From the NCBI GenBank assembly GCA_025175895.1, contig CM045997.1:101914479-101978478 (forward strand): a stretch of 64,000 nucleotides of DNA, given 5' to 3'. Positions 55,982 to 64,000 of the stretch are shown piece by piece. The notes beneath the pieces were generated by a model. The model was not told the origin of the DNA. It worked only from the letters and a program-made list of their open reading frames with translations, and searched no databases. The position numbers were made by a program, and so were the translations under genes. Position 1 is the first letter of the stretch; each line of letters opens with the position of its first letter. The DNA comes from Wurfbainia villosa (Eukaryota; Streptophyta; Magnoliopsida; Zingiberales; Zingiberaceae).

Positions 55982-57199
55982 TCTATAGTCGAGGAATAAA
56001 CTCAACTCTTCCGTTCCGCCATCACACGGGGATAAAAATAATAGATAACTGAGGAATGCTCAGTTCTTCCGTTCCACCATCGCACGGGGATAAAATAATA
56101 TATAGTTGAGGAATGAACTCAACCCTTCCGTTCCACCACCACATGGGGATAAAATAATATATAACTGAGGAATGCTCAGTTCTTCCGTTCCATCACCACA
56201 CGGGGATAAAATAATATATAGTTGAGGAATAAACTCAACTCTTCCGTTCCACCACCGCACGGGGATAAAATAATAGATAACTGAGAAATGCTCAGTTCTT
56301 CCGCTCCACCACCACACGGGGATAAAATAATATATAGTTGAGGAATAAACTCAACTCTTCCGTTCCACCACCGCACGGGGATAAAATAATAGATAACTGA
56401 GAAATGCTCAGTTCTTCCGCTCCACCACCACACGGGGATAAAATAATATATAGTTGAGGAATAAACTCAACTCTTCCATTCCACCACCGTACGGGGATAA
56501 AATAATAGATAACTGAGGAATGCTCAGTTCTTCCGTTCCACCACCACACGGGGATAAAATAATATATAGTTGAGGAATAAACTCAACTCTTCTGTTCCAC
56601 CACCGCACAAGGATAAAATAATATATAACTGAGGAATGCTCAGTTCTTCCGTTCCACCACCACACGACGATAAAATAATAGATAACTGAGGAATGCTCAG
56701 TTCTTCCGTTCCACCACCACACGGGGATAAAATAATATATAGTTGAGGAATAAACTCAACTCTTCCGTTCCACCACTGCACGGGGATAAAATAATAGATA
56801 ACTGAGGAATGCTCAGTTCTTCCGTTCCACCACCACACGGGGATAAAATAATATATAGTTGAGGAATAAACTCAACTCTTCTGTTCCACCACCGCACGGG
56901 GATAAAATAATATATAACTGAGGAATGCTCAGTTCTTCCGTTCCACCACCACACGGGGATAAAATAATATATAGTTGAGGAATAAACTCAACTCTTCCAT
57001 TCCACCACCGCACGGGGATAAAATAATAGATAACTGAGGAATGCTCAGTTCTTCCGTTCCACCACCACACGGGGATAAAATAATAGATAACTGAGGAATG
57101 CTCAGTTCTTCCGTTCCACCACCACACGAGGATAAAATAATATATAGTTGAGGAATAAACTCAACTCTTCCATTCCACCACCGCACGGGGATAAAATAA
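55982..57199. repeat. 58-bp hairpin minisatellite, 21 monomers in two alternating types
   Basis: Monomer type A holds AACTGAG-GAATG-CTCAGTT and type B holds AGTTGAG-GAATAAA-CTCAACT. Both are followed by TTCCGTTCCACCACCRCACG and GGGATAAAATAATA. The order is B A B A B A B A B A B A A B A B A B A A B, so the higher-order period is mostly 116 bp. The serial minus-strand ORFs of 85 to 105 codons (M-W-W-W-N-G-R-T-E-H) are a by-product of an array without stops. Tandem repeats in the 3' region are known for Tat elements. Confidence 0.97.
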
Positions 57200-57443
57200 C
57201 TGCGACCAATGTCAATCTGCATAAAAAATATGCTAACTTGACCCAAGGATCTGCCCTCATACCGCCATTACTTCTTCATTCCTCTTGAAGTTGGATACAC
57301 CCATTCATTTCATCATATGAAGACAAGAGTTTTGACAGATGGCGGGCCATTAGAGGAGTAAATCATCATTTCCCTTCTTTCCGAGGCCCATTTTACAGCT
57401 TAGTAGCCCAATTGACCTTGCAAGCCCATTCAACACCCCTTCT
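57200..57443. other. spacer after the minisatellite
   Basis: No repeat or gene identified. It becomes C/T-rich on the plus strand towards the TATA box of cassette D. Confidence 0.5.
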
Positions 57444-57449
57444 TTATAA
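57444..57449 (+). promoter_or_regulatory. TATA-like box of cassette D
   Basis: TTATAAG with a CT-rich leader after it, about 175 bases before the first useful ATG at 57623. Confidence 0.4.
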
Positions 57450-57622
57450 GACGCTTCATCTTTCCTCTTCTCCATTTTCATCTTCTCTATTTGTCTTTCC
57501 TTCTTCTCCTGCTTCTTCCTCCTTTCTTCCTTCCATCGCTATCCTTCGACATTCCAGCCACTAACTCCTGTATTTCTTTTCTTTCCCCGACAGGCAGGAT
57601 GTATTCCTTTTTCTAACAAGAA

Positions 57623-59527
57623 ATGACAAAACACTACCAACAATCCAAGCGGGATGGGGGCCAACAACTGGCGGCGCCTTCGCCTTCATCTTCTCCCGTA
57701 CCTTTGTCCATCACTATCACACCTATCTCGGCTCTCCCTTCTCCTCCTCATTCTTTTGAAACCCCCGTCTCTCCCGTTTCAGATGAGGTCACAGTAGCAG
57801 TCTATCCTCATCTTCAACGCCACTCATAAACCCTAACTCACCCGTCTTTTCCCCTTCTGTCTTGGGTATTCGCAAGTCACCCCTCTCTTATTACAACCTG
57901 AAGTTGAATACAGAGAAGCGGCGTGTCAACGCCTGTCGGCAGCAAACGTCCCTGCGTCCTCTCCTTCTCTATCCCCAACGCATTCTCCTGCCCCTAAACC
58001 TATAATAGTTGAGATTCCCCCATCACTATCCCCCAATGCTCATAACTTGGGAGGCCTTTTCCCCTCTCTTGGATACAAATCAGGGTCCTACTTTTCCCCT
58101 TTTCAGCGAAGAGCTTTCCATTCCGGTGCTCTCCATATCTTCTTCACCAAACTCTTCACCCGCCCCGTTACTTCCTTCGGATTCTTCCCCCCTGTCCAAC
58201 AACGAGCAACCTCTGGTCTTTCCCCACTCACGTCTGTCTCCCCTCTCTCTTCTCCCATTTCTCCAAGTCCCTTAGCGAGGGCTTTACTCACAGTCTCCTC
58301 TATCCCTTTGATCGTCCCGGACCACCTTCCCTTCCTTTCAATGTTATCCCTTCCCCTTCTAAACCTTTAACACAGCCTACTGTTTCCACCTTCCCTTCAC
58401 CCCTTGTGAGCGAATCTCCCCTGCTAGTGTCATCTATCCCCTCCTCCTCCAACCGCGGGCTTCAAATTCTGAACCTGGAAGAATTGACTCCCAGGATGGA
58501 AAGTTTACGGCATGTTCTGGAATTGGTAAGCTCCTTATAATGGCTCCGTTGACTCCTTCAGGTTTCTAGCTCCCTCCTTACCAATAAATTTTAGGCCATA
58601 ATGAACTACCAAGAGTTGGATCTCTCCCTCGCTCAATATCGAGCTCAATTCCTACATCAGGCTCAACAACATCTGAAAGATAAAACTGTTACAGAGCGCC
58701 GAGAGCATCTTCTCTTACAACAACTAAAGCAATGCTAGGAACAACTATCAGAGGCTCATCTCCAGCAACGAAAGGATGCCGAGACCATAGCGGCATTACA
58801 AGCACAACAGCAGACTCACACAAAATCGCCACCCACTCCACCGGACACTCAACAGGAGCAAGCTGAGATAGTCGCCTCCTGTTCTTAAGAGTTGGTGAGC
58901 CTTAAGGAGCAGATAGCTGAGCTCCTCTGCAAAAAACAAAAGAATTCCAAACTCATTGCAAGCCTGCGGGTTCGACACCAAAGAGCGGAGGACAAAATAG
59001 GGGATCTCCGCACTCGCCTATGCAAGAAGGTACAAGAAAACTCCTCCTTAATCACTTCTAGGGCGCATGCTCACGCCTGTATACGCAGGCAAGAAACGTC
59101 CCTCCAGAGGCTGGGCAGTGAGCTTGTTCGCACTAGGTCCTATACGGAGGCTGTAGAGGGAATTTCAGCTTCGATATGCCATAACATGATGGACATGATG
59201 AGTCTCCTTCAGCGGGACCAAACCTCCCGAGCGGACGACATTTCGATTATGGCGGATGCTATTATGGAGATATTCCGGCGTTATAGCGAAATGTGTCGCT
59301 CTTTCCGGGAGCATCAAGAGAAATATCACAGGCTTCATCAAAATCAAAGTCCTGACGACTCGAACCAACGCGAACGGCTAATAGCCCTGATGCGTGTCGC
59401 CTTCCAGGATGGATTTAATGAAGCGGTTTGGCAGTATGCGGACCAAGGATTACCCCCTGCGAACTACCCTGCTCTTTCCTTACATTGGAAAACTGGCTTC
59501 CGACGCTATCCTTCAGATTGTTTTTGA
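57623..59527 (+). pseudogene. antisense cassette D: Pro/Ser-rich exon, intron, long coiled-coil exon
   Basis: ATG at 57623 begins a Ser/Pro-rich region (P-S-P-S-S-S-P-V-P-L-S) continuing with frameshifts to L-E-E-L-T-P-R-M-E-S-L-R-H-V-L-E-L at 58525. A 69-bp intron fits (58526-58594: TTG/GTAAGC ... TTTTAG/GCC) and keeps the frame into A-I-M-N-Y-Q-E-L-D-L-S-L-A-Q-Y. The second exon encodes about 310 residues of mostly helical, Gln-rich sequence (heptads near 58900-59130), then a C-terminal globular-looking part (A-V-W-Q-Y-A-D-Q-G-L-P-P-A), ending TGA at 59525-59527. In-frame stops at 58736 (TAG) and 58886 (TAA) again suit lost Gln codons. The layout mirrors cassette A. Function unknown. Confidence 0.6.
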
Positions 59528-59719
59528 TTATAACTTGATGTATCGCTTCGGGACATAGCTCCCTCTTTATCTTCTTTTCTTTTCCTAGCCCACCAAAGAG
59601 AATTTAATATTAATTTAAATGATTAATCAATCGTATTTGGGTTTGTCATAAATCTAATCGACATAGTGAGTTGTCAAATACATTTTCTAAGAAACTTCTT
59701 AATTCTTTTTTCCATTCAC
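59528..59719. other. junction between cassette D and the integrase 3' end
   Basis: A convergent region: the plus-strand cassette ends at 59527 and the minus-strand integrase ends near 59720. AT-rich, no gene. Confidence 0.5.
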
Positions 59720-60960
59720 CCACTTTTACACGGTATAATAATATTTCAAGTGTACAACGTTCTAGGGTCGAGGGAATTCCTTGCCCTGATCATCTTTCAG
59801 ATAATACACTGATCCTGCCATGCGACGCGTTACTTTGTAGGGTCATTCCCAATTTGGAGCTAACTTTCCAGGATCTACAGCGAGATTAACTTTGCGTAGA
59901 ACCAAATCCCCTTCTTGAAATCTTCGGGGCATTACCCTTTTGTTAAAGGCTTGTTGTACCCTTCGTTTGTAAAATTCCGCTCGCCTCCGCGCCTATTCCC
60001 TTTTTTCTTCCACCAAGTCCAGCTCTGTGCCATGAATGATTTGGTTATGCTCCGGCTCATAAGCTTCCACGTGGGCGCTACTTAGAAGGGCCTCTACCGG
60101 AATAATGGCCTCCGTTCCGTATACCAGGCTGAAAGGAGTTTCACCTGTTGCAATTTTTGGCATGGTTCGATAGGCCCACAAGATCCCTGGCAATTCCTCC
60201 ACCTAGTTTCCTTTCTGAACCCCCAACTTAGTCTTCAATCCTTGGATAAGGATCCTATTAGTTACTTCGACCTGCCTGTTAGCTTGAGGATGAGCCACCA
60301 AAGTAAAAGCTTACTGGATATTAAGACTTTGACACCATTCCTTGATTTTCTTGCCCTGGAACTGCTGCCCATTGTCACTAACTAACCTCTGGGGAATACC
60401 ATACCGACAAATAATATTCTTCCACAGGAATTATATCACAGCATTCTCAGTGATTTTGGCAAGGGGCTCTGCTTCCACCCACTTGGAGAAGTAATCCATG
60501 GCCACCAACAAGAATTTTTTCTGTAAAAGTGCTGCAGGCATGAGACCACTATATTCATTCCCCATTGATCAAAAGGCATGAAGCGACAACAACTTTCATT
60601 AATTTGGCTGGTCGTTCGGACCGGTTGCTATGCTTCTGATAGGTTGAGCAAATTTGCACTATATGAGCTGCATCTTGTTGGAGGGTGGGCCAAAAGTATC
60701 CGGCTAACAAGACTTTCCTCGCCAAAGCTCTCCCTCCTAAATGATTGCTCCAGCAACCTTTGTGGATTTCCCGGAGTACTCATTCAACATCTTCCTTTCC
60801 CAAACACTTCAATAGGAGTCGTCCAAAAGACGTCTTGTATAAATCTCCATTCAGGATGATGAATCGTTTTGCTCTGTTCATTAAAATAGATGCCGCCCCT
60901 CTTTCTTCCGGGACTTTTCCTTGCTGTAGATATGTTATAATGTCAGTCCTCCAATCAGGG
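59720..60960 (-). pseudogene. Tat element integrase
   Basis: Read on the minus strand, the pre-integrase segment (F-I-I-L-N-G-D-L-Y-K-T-S) at about 60860 leads to a damaged zinc finger: H-K-G-C-W-S-N-H-L-G-G and then Q-I-C-S-T-Y-Q, where the last Cys of the C-x2-C is Tyr. The core has several stops. The C-terminal side is preserved: L-P-G-I-L-W-A-Y-R-T-M-P and T-P-F-S-L-V-Y-G-T-E-A-I-I-P-V-E (60195-60090), then L-A-P-N-W-E with a stop before P-Y-K-V (about 59845). Inactive. Confidence 0.88.
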
Positions 60961-61059
60961 ATCGAATCTGGCTCAGGTACAGTTTCCGCCACATTGTATA
61001 TCACCAGAGAAGTAGGGACTCCCACACAAACAGTTTCAAGCTGCCTCACCCCTTCCATC

Positions 61060-61499
61060 GCGCTAGCCAACCGAGCCAATTCGTCCGCCTTCCCATTGTT
61101 CTCCCTTGGAATCTTCTTTAAGAGGACTTGGAGAAAATGAGCCTTTTCTTTCTCGAAAGCCTTCAAATATTTTTGTAACCTTTCTTCCCGAACCGTGAAA
61201 GAGCCTTTAAGTTGTGATACCGCCAACTAGGAGTCCGAATGGATTATAACGAAGGCTGCTCCTACAGCCCTGGCGACTTGTAGCCTGGCTAAAATAGCTT
61301 CATATTCGGCTTCACTATTGGACGCCCGATATCCCAGGCGCACGGCTATGCGAGTTTCTTCTTTCTTAGGGGATATCAATAGGACTCCCACCCCGCTACT
61401 TGCAGACCCAGAAGAGCCATCCACAAATACATTCCATGCCTCCGATCCTTCCTCTTTTACCGACAAGTTGTTTCCTGAACCAGCAGGTACCTCAGCCAG
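61060..61499 (-). pseudogene. second (archaeal-type) RNase H of the Tat element
   Basis: The minus strand gives N-V-F-V-D-G-S-S-G-S (61433-61404), N-S-E-A-E-Y-E-A-I-L-A-R-L (61319-61281), H-S-D-S then a stop before L-A-V-S-Q (61240-61215), and N-G-K-A-D-E-L-A-R-L-A (about 61105-61073). These are the four acidic-residue blocks of the extra RNase H that Tat elements carry between the normal RNase H and integrase. The TAG after H-S-D-S (61227-61229) stands where Gln is usual. Confidence 0.88.
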
Positions 61500-61991
61500 A
61501 AAATTAGCGAGAGCCTGAGCCTTGATAATGGTTCAGAGTTGGTAGTGAATGTCATATTCACTTAGTTCTATGACCCATTTAGCCAGTCTCTCAGAAAAAT
61601 TAGGCTTAGTAACCACCTTGCCTAATTCACTGTGAGTCAAAACATTGATAGGATGAGCTAGAAAGTATGGCCTCAACTTGCGGGCTATCAAAACTAGAAT
61701 ATACGCCAACTTCTCTAGCTCCGTGTAACAGGATTCAACCCCTTTCAGGATATGGCTGGTATAATAGATAGGCTACTGATGAGAACCTTCTTGCTTCAAC
61801 AAAACTGAATTGATGGCTCCTTTTGAGACGGCTAAATACATCCACAATGGCTCTCCTGCCACTGGCTTGGCTAACAGTGGAAGTCCAGCTAGATACTTCT
61901 TCAGCTCTTGGAAAGCCTGCTCGCATTGATCATCCCATTGAAATTTAGTAGCCTTGCGCAAAATCCTGAAGAAAGGTAGCCCCTTGTCCGC
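61500..61991 (-). pseudogene. Tat element RNase H (connection-type domain)
   Basis: Follows RT after a stop. F-Q-W-D-D-Q-C-E-Q-A-F-Q-E-L-K-K-Y-L (61940-61885), L-W-M-Y-L-A-V-S (61850-61827), G-S-H-Q then a TAG before P-I-Y-Y-T-S-H (about 61775), and Y-T-E-L-E-K-L-A-Y and H-P-I-N-V-L-T onwards. The usual catalytic Asp residues are altered, as is normal for the degenerate first RNase H of Tat elements. Confidence 0.88.
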
Positions 61992-62693
61992 TTATCTGGC
62001 TATAAATCGAGACAGGGAAACAATTCTCCCTACTAGCTTTTGAGTCTCTCGCAAATTAGTGGGTGACTTCATATTGCATAATACTTGCACCTTCTCTGGG
62101 TTAGCTTGCAGTCCCTTCTCAGTTACTATATATCTCAAAACTTTCCCGCTTTTCACCCCGAACAAATATTTTTTAGGGTTTAGCTTCATGTTATATCGCC
62201 TCAAGGTAGCGAAAGTTTCATCTAGATCCTTAACCAAATCCTGAGTGGTTTTTGATTTGACCAGGATGTCGTCCATATAAACTTCCACATTTTCCCCTTT
62301 TTGTTCCGCAAAGATCTTATCCATGAGCCGTTGGTATGTAGCCCCCACATTTTTTAGGCCGAAGGGCATTACCACATAAGCATATAACCCTCCTGCAGTT
62401 ACAAAACTAACTCTCTTCTGATCTTCTTTAGCCAGTGGTATCTGGTGATATCCCTGGTAGGCATCCATTAAGGACACCACCTCATATCTTACCGTAGAGT
62501 CCACCAACTGATCAATGTGAGGCAAGGGGTAGCAGTTTTTAGGGCATGCTTTATTTAAATCGCGGAAGTCAATACACATCCTCCACTGCCCAGAGGGCTT
62601 AGGGACCATGACTACATTGGAGACCCACTCAGGGAATTGAATTTCTTTCACATGACCCACTTTCAACAATTTATCTACTTCTTCAGCTATCAA
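61992..62693 (-). pseudogene. Tat element reverse transcriptase, open over 233 codons
   Basis: An uninterrupted RT domain. E-E-V-D-K-L-L-K-V-G-H-V-K-E-I at the start, V-M-V-P-K-P-S-G-Q-W-R-M-C-I-D-F-R-D-L-N-K-A-C-P-K (62605-62535), Y-E-V-V-S-L-M-D-A-Y-Q-G-Y-H-Q with the first catalytic Asp, V-M-P-F-G-L-K-N-V-G-A-T-Y-Q, and Y-M-D-D-I-L-V-K-S (about 62282-62256) with the catalytic pair. D-L-N-K-A-C-P-K and Y-M-D-D-I-L-V-K-S are typical of the Tat lineage. The domain looks intact, but the polyprotein around it is broken. Confidence 0.95.
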
Positions 62694-62926
62694 TTTGTCC
62701 TTTTCGGGTCCAAAATGTCGCCGCTTCTGTTGGACGGGTCAGACTCCTCTAGTAATGTTGAGATGATATTCAGCAATGCGAGGGTCGATTCCCGTAAGAT
62801 CATGCACATCTCCGGTGAAAATGTCTTCATTCTTCTTTAGACAGGCCACCAGCTCCTCTTTGGCCTCCAACTTCTGTGCTACCTGAGTGGCCTTTCCGGG
62901 AGCTATCTCCACCAGCTCTCCTTCCT

Positions 62927-63457
62927 CTATTTTGTCCGCCTTGGGGTAGATTCTTCCAGCACGCAGACGTCTGAAATTACGATGGCTTTCCCTTTGAGGT
63001 CATCGGTTTGGGCCTTCTTTTGGTGATACGGTGAAACTACCACCTGAAAAATGGAAAGGAAGGGGCGACCCATAATTGCATTATAGGTGGACGGAGTGTC
63101 CACAATAAGAAAAGGAACTATATTGGTTTTTTGGCTGGGTTTTGTGCCCAGAGTCAGGGGCAATGAAATCTTCCTTGTGGGGTGGACCACATGCCCCGCA
63201 AACCCGAAGAGGGGTGTAGCCACATCTTCTAGCTGGGCGTTTCCTAACTGCATTTGTCCGAAGGCCTCCTGGAAGAGGATGTTGACAGAACTTCCCGAAT
63301 CAACTAGCACCCTGGCCACTTCATAGTTGGCTAGGGAAATATGGATTACCAAAGCATCCGTGTGAGGCAGTAGAATGCCTCGGAGATCTTTCGGTCCGAA
63401 CGAAACCGGCGGCGTGGTCTGGACAGCTTGATCAGTGATTATAGTCAAACTCTGCAT
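62927..63457 (-). pseudogene. Tat element aspartic protease
   Basis: 176 open codons on the minus strand. H-T-D-A-L-V-I-H-I-S-L-A-N-Y-E-V leads to the active site L-V-D-S-G-S-S-V-N-I-L-F (63310-63275), then P-L-F-G-F-A-G-H, L-T-L-G-T and the C-terminal hallmark Y-N-A-I-M-G-R-P-F-L (63090-63061). It lies between gag and RT, with 233 bases of linker carrying stops. The active site is intact. Confidence 0.93.
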
Positions 63458-63532
63458 GAGATGGGCGTATGATTTTCGTGCCTAGTTGGAATCCCTATTA
63501 GTGGGTGCTCCTGCAATAACATGAATAACCCC

Positions 63533-63960
63533 TCATGTGGGGACATTATTTATATCAGATGATGGGCCCTCACATGATGGGCCCCCTTGTGAGATACCTT
63601 CCTGGGCCAGAGTCTGAGGGTCCGGAGGAAAAGTAACCTGCGACCGTTGGTTATATGGCCTCGGACGAGCCACATTAGGTCGTTGACCTCGCCGTGTCGA
63701 TCCTCCAACCTGAGGGCACAACTGTGAGTAAGCGGCTCGGAGGCTCTCCAGTTCCTCTTGCAATTTGAAACATCGGCCACTAGCGTGACCGTACTCCATA
63801 TGATACTGGCAAAAGAACGGGGTGAGAGGGTTGCGAGACACTCTCCTATACCCCGTTGGCCGCTGTAGAAGACCTTGCTGGTCATAGAATTCCATCTCCT
63901 GCTCCTTTCAAGTCCTCGGGGGAGGGACTGCATCGGCGGCCATGATCTGTAATGGTTGTG
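63533..63960 (-). pseudogene. Tat element Gag C-terminal part
   Basis: The frame 63895-63533 contains F-F-C-Q-Y-H-M-E-Y-G-H-A-S-G-R-C-F-K-L (about 63813-63757), a CHHC zinc knuckle of the type found in Tat Gag proteins, followed by Q-E-E-L-E-S-L. The C-terminal part is Pro/Arg/Gln-rich. An overlapping frame at 63550-63933 is a shadow. The N-terminal part of gag is beyond the right edge. Confidence 0.85.
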
Positions 63961-64000
63961 TGGGGCGAGCGCCCTGTAGCAATAACCGAGGCCTGGGAGC

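Larger units (their letters stand above)
51404..64000 (-). mobile_element. Tat-lineage Ty3/gypsy element with antisense ORF region (5' end beyond window)
   Basis: On the minus strand the order is gag end (63960-63533), protease, RT, RNase H, a second RNase H, integrase (to 59720), a long 3' region with plus-strand ORFs and a minisatellite, and a 3' LTR at the left. The second RNase H after the normal one, the CHHC-type Gag knuckle and a long 3' region with tandem repeats and extra ORFs are known features of Tat elements. Coding frames are closed mainly by point stops. The 5' LTR and gag start are outside the window. Confidence 0.88.

Noticed and set aside
55982..57199. CRISPR-like array of regular repeats
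   Set aside because: Units are contiguous 58-bp tandem monomers without unique spacers, in plant transposon DNA.
56060..57246. Serial minus-strand ORFs starting M-W-W-W-N-G-R-T-E-H as a repeat protein
   Set aside because: They come from stop-free minisatellite monomers. 116 bp is not a multiple of three, so the same peptides recur in rotating frames with no promoter or start context.
52632..59527. Ordinary host genes captured between transposons
   Set aside because: The units lie between the integrase and 3' LTR of one element, repeat a common plan and match no host family I recognise. Antisense ORFs are known at this place in Tat elements. Host capture is still possible and a homology search would decide.
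59720..63960. Endogenous pararetrovirus (caulimovirid)
   Set aside because: Integrase, a second RNase H and the gag-protease-RT-RNase H-integrase order are those of Ty3/gypsy Tat; no movement-protein motif was seen.

Overview
The window is plant nuclear DNA, from an angiosperm with a repeat-rich genome. Almost every base that can be classified belongs to an LTR retrotransposon. Diagnostic signs are initiator-Met-tRNA primer sites (TGGTATCAGAGC type), polypurine tracts, LTRs with TG...CA ends, 5-bp target duplications, gag zinc knuckles, Ty3/gypsy and Ty1/copia polymerases, a TRIM and a plant LINE tail. No intact host gene, tRNA, rRNA or CRISPR array was found. The species cannot be named from what is visible.

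Layout. 1-2126: 5' end of a minus-strand LTR element inserted into the integrase of a plus-strand chromovirus (2129-4923), which in turn sits in an older LTR (4924-6834). 6930-11522: relics of a copia polymerase and of an internally deleted gypsy element. 11975-22440: a minus-strand gag-only copia element with a perfect TTATT target duplication. It carries a TRIM with three LTR copies in its 3' LTR and a chromovirus solo LTR (17508-20608, duplication AAATC) inside gag. 22446-24469: a plus-strand LTR flanked by a polypurine tract on one side and, on the other, a primer site plus a TRIM-type internal domain, which is a chimeric arrangement.

25270-48678 is an old gag-only chromovirus (duplication TTTTG) inserted just upstream of the TATA box of a copia-like LTR. 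It contains a 5'-truncated LINE (18-bp duplication), an almost complete young chromovirus at 29075-40583 (duplication GAAAA), and a solo LTR at 41073-44841 that is itself interrupted by another solo LTR. After an unassigned AT-rich stretch and a truncated LTR, 51404-64000 is a minus-strand Tat-lineage gypsy element: gag, protease, RT, RNase H, second RNase H and integrase at 59720-63960.

The most interesting part is the 7 kb between the Tat integrase and its 3' LTR. On the opposite (plus) strand it holds a row of TATA-equipped cassettes encoding proline-rich and coiled-coil proteins, two with a probable short intron. It also holds a 21-copy, 58-bp minisatellite whose two alternating monomer types keep a hairpin by compensatory changes. 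Most early stops here fall at glutamine codons, as expected from cytosine deamination in a methylated, silenced element. The young chromovirus is instead broken by small indels in GC-rich DNA, which may be a sequencing artefact. Antisense ORFs are already known in Tat elements, so novelty lies in the details rather than in the class.
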